From: Diphasiastrum complanatum | Taxonomy: Eukaryota > Streptophyta > Lycopodiopsida > Lycopodiales > Lycopodiaceae | Direction of reading: 5' to 3' | Length of the DNA: 64,000 nt | Assembly: GCA_029204225.1 (NCBI GenBank) | Contig: CM055110.1 | Span: 48,274,921-48,338,920, forward strand | Part shown: positions 44,468 to 57,931 of the stretch, one piece after another | How the letters are laid out: each line of letters starts with the position of its first letter | Numbering within the stretch: the stretch's first letter is position 1 | Notes under the pieces: model-generated | Seen by the model: only the letters and a program-made list of their open reading frames with translations | Told to the model about the DNA's origin: nothing | Database searches by the model: none | Position numbers and translations under genes: made by a program

Positions 44468-47400
44468 TGGTATCAGAGCCGTACAAGGAGTGTACACAAT
44501 ACAGCATCGTCGTTGAAGAGAGCTTCGGGAGAACTGTCTTCTGAGACTTCGAGGTTTACGGTGGGTTGAAGACGGAAGGAGAAACACTGGTGCAGAGAGT
44601 TTAGCACACAGAAGCTTGATGAACTTGAGACTGTGTGAGGATTTAGAGACAAGAGTTGCCGGCTGAATCAGAACCTCATCAAACGGAATTTTGAAATTCT
44701 GAAACAGGCTATTTGGTGTTTGCAGTCAGTGTGCATTCAATCGAACATCATTTGACAAACGGATTGAAGCATTAGATTTCTAGCGGTAGGGCGACCTCAA
44801 AGCAAGAGCATAGGCCTGTCAGAACACTGTGAATTGGAAGCCAAGAATATATTTGTGTGAAAAACCCTGGTCTGGGGACAAAATCAGATATTTCTCTCCA
44901 TTCTGAACCGTTTTGGAAGCTGTGAGAATCCAGAGGAGGGCGCCCTGATCAATTTAGAAGATCTGAGAAGGTCGTGGACAACCGCGCTTCATCTATGGAG
45001 CAATAAGCACTTTTGGTGACAACCATAACTACAATTCATGCAAGAGAGAGAGTTGGAGGAGGTCGCAGGCCTGCTCGCGCGAGGAACCAAGACAAACACG
45101 TAGTGCTTTGAAGTAGACAGCGTTTGCAAGAGTTTCCATAAGTGCACATAAGTGCTCAGAATCGTTGGATAAAGAACTATCAAGATCGACGGCTGAGATC
45201 ACGCTGCCCAGGAGGGATATCCATAGTTGGATAAGAGTCGACCATTGGATGGAGTCTGAAGGGTTGTTGAAGAAGGCTAAGATGATTTGAAATATATACA
45301 GCCATTCAACTTCAATAAAAATTTTCACATTGAAAGTTGAGTTGGGTTCCTTCACAAGTGAAGAGTGAAGTTTCTTTAAGGTGAAGAAACAGTTCAAAAA
45401 CAAGGAAAATCTCTATTTTTGGGTCCTTTGCCCGTTCTGACCCAAACGAAAGGCTATAATCTCCAAACGAAGGGCAGCCAGACTGAACTTGCAAGTACGA
45501 TACAGCAAAATAGAGTGATTGCAGCGGAGAAAGTGTTCGGAGTGCACCAAAATAATTTGACCATTCCACTGGGCACATAGTTGGGAGTGGACGACTGAGT
45601 GCATTTCGGAAGGCGATGTCGATTTGGCTTTCAAATTGGTGGAAAGCGGGGAGTGGCCTGGTAAGGGAAAAAGGGCAAGTCATTATTTTCAACTTTTGAC
45701 ATCATAGTTGGCCTCGACATACTATTTTTAGCCTACGACAGAAGTTTCAAGCAGTTTTGCGATGGCAAACATGGGAGAGTCCATTTTGAGTGAAAGTAGC
45801 AAATTGGACGGGATTTCCAACTATGCAATGTGGAAATTCAAAATGAAAAACATACTGATGGAGAAAGACGTGTGAGAAGTTGTCACAGGTGATGAGAGAA
45901 GGCCGCCAAATGAAACGAATATCAAAGTGTTTGACAAAAAGATGAGGAAATCTTTGACCTTCATTAACTTGTTAGTGAAGGATCACATCATTACCCACAT
46001 TTGTGATGCTGTTACACCCAGACAGACATGGGATGTGCTCAAGGAGCAGTTCAAGACGTCAAATCCATCTAGAATCATGTTTTTGAAGTCAAAGCTGAAT
46101 AGTGCCCGAATGGAGCAAGGAGAGCACATTCAGACGTACATGACCAGAATCAAGACAATGAGGGATGAACTACATTCTATTGGTGAGCGCATACGTGATG
46201 TGGAGCTGGTGCACAATGCATTGTGTGACATTGCAGAACCCTATCAGATTTTTGTGAGCGGAATAGCATCGAGAGAAAGATTGCCAACCTTTGACGAGCT
46301 CACAAGAAACTTGATGCAGGAAGAGCAACGGCGAGAAATGGTGAAAGCTAGATGTCAAAATACTAATGATCAGGCACTTGCGACACGCCAAAAACAAGGC
46401 AAGGGCAAGGGCAAGAAAAAGTCTAAACAGTAATTTTCCAAGACTCAGGAGGATGAGGGATCTTGCAGTAAGACCAAGAAGAAAGGCAAGTGCTTCCATT
46501 GTGGTAAAAAGGACCATTGGAAGAGTCAAAGTCGTAAATTCCTGGCGGAACAACGCAAGGGGAAACCAAAGCAAGCAGGTAACCTTGTCGATGAAGGTGA
46601 GATTGAAGACTCTAGCATCTTCATATCTGCATTGTCATCTAATCAAGATGATCAAGCGTGGTATATTGACTCGGGAGCCACAAGACACATGACAGGTAAC
46701 AAGAATTGGTTCAGTAGCTTGAAAGTGTTGGATAATGGAACGTCCGTTTCACAAGCAAATGGCGATGTGTGCAAGATGTTCAAAGTTATTGCGAATGGAG
46801 TAAGGGAGCCCAATACAAAACTGTACAGGTTGAATGCTACAATCAAGGGGCAACATGGACTCGTATCGTCCATTCCATCGCAAACTGAGTTGTCGCATAG
46901 GAGGCTTGGTCACTTGAACTTGGGAAGCCTCAGTTTGATGAGAAAATTGGAGATGGTAACATGATTGCCTATTATAGAAGACGACTTGAAATCGATGTGT
47001 GAATCATGTGTATATGGGAAGCAACATTGAGAGAAGTTCAATAAAGGTGGTGTTTCAAGGGCAAAGAACATCGTGGATTTGATCTACATAGATTTATGCG
47101 GGCCTATGAGGACCATGTCCTTAGGTAAAGCCTTCTATTTCATGACCTTTATTGATGATATGTCACGTAAGACGTGAATCTACTTCTTCAAGAAGAAATT
47201 GGATGCATTTGACAATTTCAAGAGCTTCAAAGCATTGGTCGAAAATCAGACAGGCAGGAAGATCAAAGTCCTAAGATCAGATAGTGGATATGAGTACAAG
47301 TCTAATGACTTCAATGATCTTTGTGATTAATGTGGGATTAAAAGACAATTTACGCAATCTCAGACTCTTGCTCTCAAATGGTGTAGCTGAGCGCAAGAAT

Positions 47401-48119
47401 CGTATAATTGTGGAAAGTGCCAGATCTATCCTAGCTAAGATGAAACTACCAAAAGATTTTTGGTCAGAAGCATGCAGTACTGCAGTCTATCTTCAAAATA
47501 GATGTCCTACCATTGCCATACCAAAGATAACACCTGAGGAAGCATTCACGAAGAAGAAGCCAAAGATGAACCACTTGCGAATCTTTGGATGTAAGGCCTT
47601 TGTACACATTCCTAAGGAAGAGAGACGTAAACTTGATGTGAAAGGTATCAAGTGTATATTCCTAGGATATGATGAACGTGTGAAGGGCTATAGATATTTT
47701 GATCCAGTGGAAAACAAAATCCATGTAAGTCGTGATGTTATCTTTGATGAATCCAAGATGTATGAGGACGAGGATGCTGAGAAGATAGACACATCCAGTG
47801 GGAAAGATGGTATAGTGAGGATACCTCCTCATGATGATCCATTCATTGACCTTCCGAGTGATGAATATGAGGATACATCTCAAGATACTACTACTCAACC
47901 TCAAGAGACAGGTTGGAGAGGTAGAGACAAACCTTTTGGTGCAAGAAGGATTGAAGTTGCAGGTGAAAAACGCAAGGAGAAGGATGTACCGTGGGATACA
48001 TTTTCACCAGGAAGCCGATCACCTGACAAGAAGCTCCCTAAGTGGTTTGAGAGATTGTTGGAGTTTGGGGTCATGTCCATGAGAATTTCCACTAGATTTC
48101 ATGTTGTACATATAAGGAG
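44468..48119 (+). mobile_element. Copia element 1: gag, protease, integrase, no reverse transcriptase
   Basis: The primer-binding site TGGTATCAGAGC is at 44,468-44,479. Gag starts at 45,762 (SKLDGISNYAMWKFKMKN) with an in-frame TGA at 45,873 and a TAA at 46,431. In the same frame come a zinc knuckle CFHCGKKDHWKSQS (last Cys changed to Ser), protease AWYIDSGATRHMTG, and pre-integrase 'HRRLGHLNLGSLSLMRKL'. Integrase pieces follow with stops and a frameshift near 47,370 (DLCGPM, FIDDMSRK, then AERKNRIIVESARSILAKMK). The C-terminal part 'FGCKAFVHIPKEERRKLDVK' and 'GYRYFDP' is intact. RT and RNase H are missing. Confidence 0.92.
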
Positions 48120-48755
48120 TGTGAATTGAGCACATATCCTTCTAGTGTAGTTCGGATTTGAGTTAGATAGGTTCAATTATGATGACATGCAGATGTTTAG
48201 ATAGCATGCAAAGTCTACTGTATGCATGCAAGCCACATGCAATCAGTGCATGCAACATGCAAAGTAGTTTATGTGATCTACACATGTCTAGGCAATTTTA
48301 TGAGTTGACATGCTAAACATGCACCATACATGCATGCAGTTACACATGTGGATCTATGGTAGGTGAATTAATTCAGTTAAGTGGACTTTCCATGCAACTC
48401 CACTATAGGAATTCGAGTCTCTCTCATGTAGAGAAAGCTGGGCATGTTTTGCATTATTGTGAATATTGAGATTTTGGTGTTTTGGACTCATTCTCTCTCT
48501 ACCCGAGTTTTCTATGTATGATTATCTCTCTCTACCCGAGAGCAGCCTCTTTTTCCCGTACTGAACACTTAGAATTATTTCTGACATTCATTTTTCATAG
48601 TGAAGAGTTAGATTTTTTCATCAGATGTATGCCATTGTGCTCTTGCCTTAGATTTTTCAAGCATATTGTTCTTTGATCAATCTTGTGCAATCACAACACC
48701 TCAATAAGATCCCGTAGGGTGTGTGGTGAAGTTCACACGTGCTAAAAACTTCACA
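48120..48755 (+). mobile_element. Copia LTR (636 bp)
   Basis: It begins TGTGAATTGAG and ends AAACTTCACA, immediately followed by a TGGTATCAGAGC primer-binding site at 48,756-48,767. The terminal 6 bases TGTGAA/TTCACA are perfectly inverted. A purine stretch AAGGAG precedes it, so it may also have served as the 3' LTR of the sequence upstream. Confidence 0.65.
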
Positions 48756-50395
48756 TGGTATCAGAGCTTCATGCTTTGAAGAGGTGAGGGTGTATACATC
48801 AGATCATCAGTGTTTTTGCTTGCAGGAACTCGAATTTTGGAGAAGGATTCAAACTTGTTGAGAAGCAAGCAATCTGTGGATCATAAGTGGATCAAATCAC
48901 AGCTGATCTGATCCAGCGGAGCTCTGTACGGACAGGGAGCTCACACGTGTGAAATCAACCCTCATTAATGAGTGCTACTTCTCAAGGAATGATACAAATT
49001 TGATGTTCTATAGCTTGTTGGATAGGTATTGGAGAGTAGAATGTGTTGCTCTTGTTTCTAAATCAATTTGAATTGTTTTTAGAAGAGTTTCAGGCAATCA
49101 GAGAGTTTGAGAGGGTACTCAACTCATGGGATATGCCAAAGTGAGCACACATCTATCTTTTTCACCATTTTCATCAATTTTCACTATTAATTAAGTAGGA
49201 TTGGATAGAAGTGAGTGTTTAGAGGTCTTAGACTTTTTATTTCACACATATTACTGTGTTTGAGTTGAAAGTAAGTTCCTAGAGAGTTTATCAGTACATT
49301 GAAACTCGTGGGAGAGATAGACTTCTTGCTTGCATGTGCTTCTTCTTTTGTGACTGAAGCGAGATCCAAATTCAAAATAAATTGATTTTTTGTATTGAGA
49401 ATTTGTTCTCACATCTGTTGCTAGATTTCATAGGGTGGATCAACATCTGTGTTAGATCCTAGATTGAGATGGCAAGCAACATCCTTTCAACTCCATTTTT
49501 TATCATTACTAAAATTTCTCACCAAGAAGATGTCTTCATCTAGTTCACATTTCTTAGAGCATAGTGAGAGATTAACATCTTCTAATTATGCAATGTGGAA
49601 GATCAGAATGGAATCATTGTTGATTCTACAGGATGTAATGGATATTGTGAGTGGAACTGAAGAAGAACCTGCTGCACCTAATGAAGCTGCAACATTCCAC
49701 AAAAGAACCAGAATTGCCCTTCATTTTATAAAAATGAATGTTACCAATGAAGTGTTAAGAGAGATCAGTACATGCACCACTGCCAAGGAAGCTTGGGATA
49801 CTCTAAAAACAATCTATGAAATCAAAAATACTTCTAGATTGCTTACACTTAGAAGCCAAATATTTCTAAGTTATCAGAGAGTAGATGAGAGTGCTTCATC
49901 ATATGTCATGAGAGTTAAGAATCTTCATCAAGAGTTAGCTGGTATTAGTGATGCTCTTAAGAACACTGAACCTGTTCAAGTAGTCCTAAATGGATTTAGA
50001 GATGAGTATGACAATATTGAGCAGACTTATGCTGTCAGAGAGGATCTTCCATCCTTGGAGACACTGCAAGGTGTTCTCATTGCTGAAGAAAGCAGGCAAG
50101 AGAACAAGATGCTGAGGATCAACAGACTTTCATTGAAAGATGGTGGAGATGACAAAACACTCTTCATCAGAGACAAGTCAAGAGGCAAGGGCAAAGGACA
50201 ACAACACTTCAATAAGGACAAAGCCAAAGAAGGTGGTGAGGATCAGTCCTCACAAGGTGCAACATCCAGTGGCAAGAAGAAGCTGTCAAAGATCAAGTGT
50301 TTTTTCTGTGGAAAGAAATGACATTATGGATCAAATTGTTTCAAGAAGAAGAACCAATCTAAGCAAGCTAACCTTAACCGAATATGGCTCTGACT
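48756..50395 (+). mobile_element. Copia element 2: gag only
   Basis: The primer-binding site is at 48,756. Gag runs 49,530-50,321: SERLTSSNYAMWKIRMESLL, TTAKEAWDTLKTIYEIKNTS, a basic tail, then zinc knuckle CFFCGKK broken by TGA and continuing HYGSNC. After about 50,395 the sequence becomes unrelated. No protease, integrase, RT or 3' LTR is seen. Its gag differs clearly from that of element 1, so it is another lineage. Confidence 0.9.
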
Positions 50396-52340
50396 CCTAG
50401 GAATAGGCTCCTAGAGCCAGGATCCTAGGCACCCATCCTGCTAGCTCCCTACCACGTTGCAGCCACCAGCATATCTGAAGCAAACCAAGGGTGCCATATA
50501 ACTAGAAACTCCCCCATTTCCTTGCATGTGTGGGTGCTTGGGAGAGATCGCACATGTGCCGGTGCTCCGTTGCGTGGTGCCCAGGACATGCAATGGGCGC
50601 TCTAGCTGAGACACGTGGTTGCCCGTGACGGCAGTGGGCTGCTGGCACAAAGGCACCCGGGGCAGGTGGGGGTGCCGGCACACAACACATGCTAGTGCTC
50701 GCAAAAAATCGAGTCGTGTTTCTCAGGCAGCAGCAATCTAGTGTCTGAGCCGATGTCATTGGGTAATGCCACTTTGTTGGCTATTAAAGGACATACTTGA
50801 AATGTACTCATTAATGTAAAATGGTGTAAAGGCCCAATGTGCCTCTAAATGGAGTAAGTTACTTTAGGGCCCTTCTAATGTGAATGGGGCTAATGCTAAG
50901 AGGATATTTGTGAGGAGGCATAACCTCCTCCTCCCCTCTCTCACGTAGAGTTCATTCTCTCTTCTCATTGTATGGTGCAAGATTATTGAATACAAGCATA
51001 TTGTTGTCTCTCCATCTCTTTTGTCTACTATGGCTTGAATCTCTGCTGCACGCTCTGATTTAAATAGGTAGCCAGGCCTCACATCAAGGTGGTACGAGGT
51101 CCGTAGGAGTACAACCTCGTGCGCACAAGCATAATTGCTTTTGCGCAATGTACCTCGGGGGGATTTTGGAAGGAAGACCTCATGGTGCTCTTCAACCCAC
51201 ATTTAATCTTGATTTTGGAAGGGACCTTGATTTTGAAAGCTAGCTACATTTAGTGTGGAGAGCTCTCGTCTCACAAAGCTCTTCTCACATGAACACTTGT
51301 GAGAACACCATCACTGTTGCCTTCTCACAGGAACACCATTGATGTTGTTGTTTGCGCTATCTAGGAGAAGAGAGATTCATGGACTGTTATTGGGGGCAAT
51401 GCCATTTACGGAGCTAAGCTCCTTAGATATCATTCCGATGGCAATCAACAACTCTACCCATCATACACCCCACTACGATGTACTTGTAACCTTTATTTTG
51501 GAGTCAATGGCCCAAATAATGGTCCAAAAAGATGTTAATATGAGGAAAATATTAATGGCATTTGGTGTAAAATACATTGTATTTTCACTTTGAATTTAGG
51601 CTTTCTTCAACCATAGTCTAAATTTTGGTTTTCTTCATTAAAATTCCATGTGAAGTTTTTATGAAGAACCCTTCTTCAACTTCAAGAATGAAGTGTGTGC
51701 ACCCAAAGGGATCTATTTGTTTATCTTGCTCATGATGTATTTAACCCAAATCACTTATACCTTGAAATAAGCCTTGTACTTTCATAGGGGGTCTGAAGGT
51801 GCCTCCAAAGTACAAAGTAAATGAGCACGTGGCAATATGTAGTGAGCATGATTCCAAACTAGTGAGTCGTGACGATGACTACTAGGCTAGCCATTAGAAA
51901 GACTCCAAACTACGTATTCCCTTTTGAGAGCAATAAAAATAAAGGCTATTCATTGTCATCATTCTCACTTATCCTCCTCATTAAGGTTGCAATCATCAAT
52001 CTCCTCCTCAAGCTCCTCTTCCTCATCTTTCTTGTCCAAGTCATTTTGTTAAAATCAATGAGTGCCCTAAGCCCATGCTTGCTACTCTCTATATGCTGAG
52101 GCTGAAGCCACAATATTTCTTACATGTAGAAAATGTGCATTTTATTAGTGTCTTCACTCATGTAAAATCATCATCATTAAGTCTTATTAAAACTCTGAAT
52201 CATCATCCAACTTTGAGATACTACAACAATCAATTCTTTAACACTCTATACTCCACACGTTATTAGCAGGTGTGGCCGATTATGGTGTAAAAACAGGACT
52301 CTTAATAATCCGGAATGCGTCATCACTGAAAAACACAAAT
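50396..52340. other. No gene recognised
   Basis: 50,400-50,760 is GC-rich and CTAG/GCACC-rich. The rest is AT-rich. Short ORFs on both strands have no recognisable family. Confidence 0.5.
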
Positions 52341-52347
52341 ATCGTGA

Positions 52348-53122
52348 AGGGCACCTTTCAAGTGCCCTACATCGAATCTCCATGTTGAACAGGTGATCTT
52401 CCATTATCTAATAAAGGAAACAGAGAAAGACTTCTACCATTCGCTGCCTTGTGCAAGAAAAACAACCCTTTGAAAGATAAAGAGATGAAAAGAGTCATTG
52501 GTGATGCGTTGAGGGCTGTTTCAGAAGAAATGAAATGTTGATAACTGCGAACCTATCTGTGTGGAAATGTAGATGAAGGGCGTTGGAGGACAGAGGTGCG
52601 TGGATTGCCCTGCTGCTGGCTTTGAAAATGCATAAGATGGAAGATTTCTGCCACACCTGCTAAATAATGTCAGTTAACCTTGCAATTTGTCATAACGGGC
52701 CATTGAGGCCCGTTATCTAATACATAAATGTTGCAACAGAATTAGCTGGAATATACTCAATCGAGCCTTGTGTGCTTTAATTTTATAAGTTTATTAGCAG
52801 AGCCTGGTCGCATTGGTGTGTGGGACTAGTGGATATTCAGTGGATCACATATGATGAATCACAGAAAAAACGAATGAGGCCACATGGGTAGTGCAAATTT
52901 GAAGTTGAAAGAATGCTGAGACATTGGGGGGCCGCCCTTAGGAGGACACCTTTCTTGGGCAAAATGCCTTGAGGAGGCGTCCTTCCCTACCGTAACTTTT
53001 TTTTTACTTTTTTTAAAATAGTTTTTTGCCATAAATTTTCAATTACACGCACCTTTCAGGTGAAAAATGCGTGTAAGAAAAGGCAAATTTTTTGCATGCA
53101 CCTTCTAGCAACTGGAAGGTGC
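52348..53122. repeat. Cluster of short hairpins sharing a CACCTT core
   Basis: AGGGCAC/GTGCCCT (52,348-52,368, 7-bp stem), TTACACGCA/TGCGTGTAA (53,043-53,076, 9-bp perfect stem) and GCACCTTC/GAAGGTGC (53,098-53,122, 8-bp stem). A looser one, GGACACC..GGCGTCC, lies near 52,940-52,982. Three carry CACCTTTC, CACCTTCT or ACACCTTTC. 'GTTTTGCCATAAATTTT' flanks the last two. Confidence 0.7.
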
Positions 53123-55539
53123 CTGTAAAAAAGTTTTGCCATAAATTTTTGCTCCCACAAATTATGCTATGGGAGGCAACACCATTATCTTCATTAAAAA
53201 GTTAAAACTGGGATTACAACCTATAGGATGATGAGCCTAAGTGCAAAATTGGCATTTGTAACAACACAATAGATAGTTGCAATGATGAACTACAAGTCTA
53301 GTGATAAGTCTTGTGACATTGGTCAACATACCAACTCATCATAGGGTTGTAGAAAGGTCACTAATGGTTAAAATCTAATGAATGATACTCATTAGCTAGT
53401 GGTTAATTATGAATAATGAGTTTGTTATGACTCCTATGCGTACTCTTACAAATTTCTACAAGTTCACTTACATGTAATAGAGTAACAAGTTTCTTGAAAG
53501 CTTTGATGAATTCTCTTATGAACTTCCACAAGTGCTCTTATGAGCTCCTACAAGTTCCGACTTGTTAGCTAGTTGTTATAGCAAATGGTGAAACTAAATA
53601 ATGTTATGTGAGAAGAAATAAGCCTTTGTGATTTGTAAGCAAGAAAGCATTAGAGATTCTATAGTAATCATAAAGGAAAAAATAAAGATTGTACCATGAA
53701 ACAAAGATAGTTTTGCACCAAAATGCAACATAATGTAAATTATTACATTGATAGTAATAGACATAAAAAGAAGAAGACCACATCTTCAACTAAGCAACCA
53801 ACCTTATCATTAACAAGAAAAAGACGGGCTTAATGCAACTAGGGTGGATTTATAGTCAAGTCACAATTTCCAACTTATCATTGACCTTAATTTGTTGACT
53901 CAACATGTCATCAAAAAGCAATTTTCTTTCTTATAAGCTATATGTAGAATCACAATGCGTCAATGAAATTTTGCAATAACAACATGCTTTACCACAACAT
54001 GCATTTGTAGTATCAATGACTAAAAATCATTCTTTCACCCAAAAAACATCTATTGCTATATTTCTCTTTATATGAACTTCCTAACATTGTTATCCAAGCT
54101 TGACAATTATCCTCTGTATTTGCATCCATAAGTTCTTAGGATCTCCCACCTCTATCAAATTGCCAAACGTAAAAATATAAAAGAATTGACTTTTGTTGTA
54201 TAATGTTGTGTTGCTTGGACCATGTCCTTAGTAGAGTTGAAAAACATGTCATTTGATTTTGGTGGAGTTCTTGATACAATTGTCTTTAACTTAACACGTT
54301 ACTTTTACATAAGCAAGCAGACTTAAGATGCATTGAAGTCAAACTAATAAATTATGCAAATAGGATTTGTTGTTCTTACTATTCAAAGTAACATAAATTA
54401 GAATATTGAAGTTTCGTAGACTCATATTATGATATATAAAAATTTGTTCCATTTGCATGTTATATATACTACATCAACCACCATATCATATTAAATGATA
54501 ACATGGAATTTATGTTTCGATGTTGAAGCTCCTAATTGAGCATTGTTTTGAAATGTTTATTTGAATAAAAAATGTCCTTATCAAATGAAAAAGTGCATTA
54601 TAAATTATGCCAATTGGATTATGCCCCTTACTAGGAGCTTGTTCTTTGGACGTTGAGGCAAACTTATCAACCCTCCCATTGTGTGGTGGCGTGGGGTGTG
54701 CTTTGGTCAAGCTTGAGCAAATACTTGGGACACGTGCTCTATTTAAGATAGACAAAAATGTAAGGCAAACTTGTTTGTGCTCTATTGGTGCGGATCTCTC
54801 CTATCCTTGAGGTTAGGAGATTTGACTTGAATCAATCGCACAAATGATAACATACAAGAGCAAATTTATGTATACATGTGCAAAATATGAGGATTGTTTG
54901 CATGAGGACAATACTTAAGTGAGTTCTAGATTGTAGACCACCTCTTCCAAGAAATTTCAAAATAGAAAGAGTTTTCCTTTTATGTACAAATGCTATTTCA
55001 CACCATTCTTCTTGTTTCATGTTATCATGTAAGCAATGTACCCTAAAAAGCCCACTATAAATAGTTTTTAGAATTTATTATTTTGGTTGGATTTTGGTGC
55101 TTGCAAGCTTTGTATGCAATATCCCATGAATAGCTTTGGAATAAATAAAAGTCTCTATAGTGAGAGATACAAGAACTGAATTGAAGTTTTGCTGGAAGTT
55201 GAATTGAATTCCTCATCAGTTGAATTTGCAGAGGCAGACAAATTACACCAATTAGTTATAGTTATGATATGGTGAATGCCAAATAGAAACATTCAATGGC
55301 TTTCTGTATCTACAAATGCAGTTGTTACAGGCAACACATCTACATTATAACTGATGGTTTATGATAGCTAGAGTATTTATATTGCATGGGAGTGGAGAGC
55401 TTGTGTCTTGCTGAAAGTTTTCCTACTTGCATAGAGGTGCATCTTGCATAAAGAACTATAGTATTATGTTGTACTCTTATAAAGTGTATAATAGAGTAGA
55501 AATGAGAAGGATAAATCTTCAACGCGATGGGGACTGGCT
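53123..55539. other. Downstream flank of PKA-R, nothing recognised
   Basis: AT-rich sequence with chance ORFs only. Confidence 0.5.
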
Positions 55540-55620
55540 TTAATTAGACTCCACACTCTGGCCTGCTGCATACATTTCCTCTTTACGAACAAGGATGTCT
55601 TCCAACTTACCAAGCAGCCG
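55540..55620 (-). CDS. PKA-R terminal exon with stop codon
   Basis: Acceptor ATCGATGTAG. It encodes [20 protein letters not shown], then 'QSVESN' and TAA at 55,540-55,542. It corresponds to the family's 'RVLGPCSDILKRN' C-terminal helix. Confidence 0.92.
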   Translation of the reverse strand, partial: RLLGKLEDILVRKEEMYAAGQSVESN

Positions 55621-57891
55621 CTACATCGATAAACAGAAAAATACAAGATGGCATATGAAACAAGAATATTTATGGACTTCTTGAGGAATTCACATCTCAG
55701 AGAAATATCAAAGATGGAACGACAATATCCCTATTAGCAGAGAATGTATGTAAAACTTTTTTAAGTCTTACAGAGCAAATTGATGATTTTTATTCAGTAT
55801 TGAACAAATATCTATGCTAATACTAGGATTTCAACAACCTTGAAACTTTCTCGATCAATCGTCACGCACTTGCATTGAGTCACTGCAGTAACAGTTGCAG
55901 CTCGTGGTTGGTCATGAAGCAAAGCTAGTTCACCAAAATAATCTCCTCTTCTATACTTCATTGTCAATTTCTGGCCAGCCTTTGCGTCTGCTTCGCCCTG
56001 TTACCATTGAAGAGAAGTCTAGATCGAAAGCCAAAAGGATACAGTGGTTGACAGGGACTAAGGAAATAGCAAATTAGCAGATTTTATGAATAAGATTATC
56101 TTAAAACCCTTTCTTGCTTCGAATAACTTCAATCAGAGTGTAGTTTTACGTCCGTATGGAACGAACCTTGTTCCATATTTTTCTTTGTAAAAGATTGTAA
56201 GAAAATTTGTGTTTCATAGACTCATTTTGATTTTCATTCAGCTTGGTAAGTAAATCTCCAGTCCCAGATTGTCTGCTTGACCTTATCTAAGGTTGTGGAC
56301 AGTCACAATTTTCACAATTATCCTTCCTCGTTATGGACTACGTTGCAAGTACTAACAGGTTTGATAAATTTGAGCTCTGGGTTCTTTCCTTGTTGCCTTT
56401 AGTCTCTGATTGGGAGAGCAACAGGCACAAATCTTTATCAGTATGAGTGGAGCTGTACAGTGATATAGTGAAGTATGCAAGTATCAGCCGGGTTGCAGTT
56501 CTCAATATTTAGCAATGACTGTTAAGCACAAAATTATCCTCTTTGAATGAATGATTTTGTAAAACATGTGCCGATTACAGCTCATACATTTCCCACTGAT
56601 TGTAAATGTGATTCTCCTTGGAAATGTTCTTGCAATCTACTCCCAGAAAAAAAAGGATATTCATTTCACCGATTGGCTTCTCAAAGCATTCATGAGATGT
56701 CAAGCAAACAAACATCAACCAATATATGCCAAATCAGTTTTGTGAGGCATGCCTATCTAGTATTATCCAGTAGTTAGTACGTTCTGGTAATCAGAATGAC
56801 TCAAATAATTTTTGCTCAATATTGTACACAACTTTTGTAATGCAAATACACCCAGCACCAGACTACCCTGGCATAGAGTTTGCTTGTTGCACCAGCGAGA
56901 CACGGTGAGGATCAAACTAACTTGCTGTCGAATTTCACTTGTTGCATCAGCAAGACATGGTGAGCTTGTTTCTCTCAAGGTTTATTTATCAACATTGTAA
57001 CTATTCATGTGATAAATTACTTTATTTTGAGCTTCCCCCTTGATTCCCTTGTCACAAAAAATCTACTGTGTGAGTTTCCCGTTTGGCTCTTGTTTTGAAG
57101 TTCACATTTATCATTTTGCTGCAAACTGTGCCATAGCCATTTTATAACTGTATTACGAATGTAAATTGTGCCATGCCATGACCGTTCTGTAAGAAACATG
57201 GGAGAATATTCTCCCATGTTTCAGAATCCATACAAAACGTGTAACAAAGCAAAATTTGGAACAAAACCAATTGTATACAGAACTGTCCTAAATCATGACG
57301 AATTTTTGTCTGCAAAAAGAAAACTTTTACTTCTGACATGTCAAACATAAAATATAAGGCTTAAGAAACCTAAACCATAAACAATAAATTCTAAGGCTGA
57401 ACCTTGAAGTCTGGATCCTAAACTATAAATCCCAAATGTTGTTTCCATATACACAAAATTAGTGCAAGAATTACATCCAAACATGGAGACACTCTGACTG
57501 TTAAGCACATCAGCATGAAAAATGAAAATACCTCCTCAAGAAAATACAATTTATCGCCACATTGGCCTTCAACAATGATATCTTGCCCTTTCTCAAAATA
57601 TTGGCCTTGCAAAACATCGGCAATAGCGGATCTTTCATATTTGTTCAGCGTCTGCAACCAAACATTTTGATGTCGATACAGGACCTGAATAGCAGCATCT
57701 GTAGAAGTTTGATGTTCATGGTAGCCTACCATCTTATTCGGTTGAGCAAATAATAACTAATTTTAGGATTTTTCCAAAACATTCAACACTTTCAAATGAC
57801 AAGTCCAAATCCATAAAACTAAATACAGACAATTTTTATGAAAATCTGCTCAAATCTATAAAATTGCATATGGATTAAACCAAGATTTGAA

Positions 57892-57931
<40 letters not shown>

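Noticed and set aside
45029-45692. Two long minus-strand ORFs (124 and 126 codons).
   Set aside because: They lie antisense in the untranslated leader of copia element 1 between its primer-binding site and gag. No family match and no splice context.
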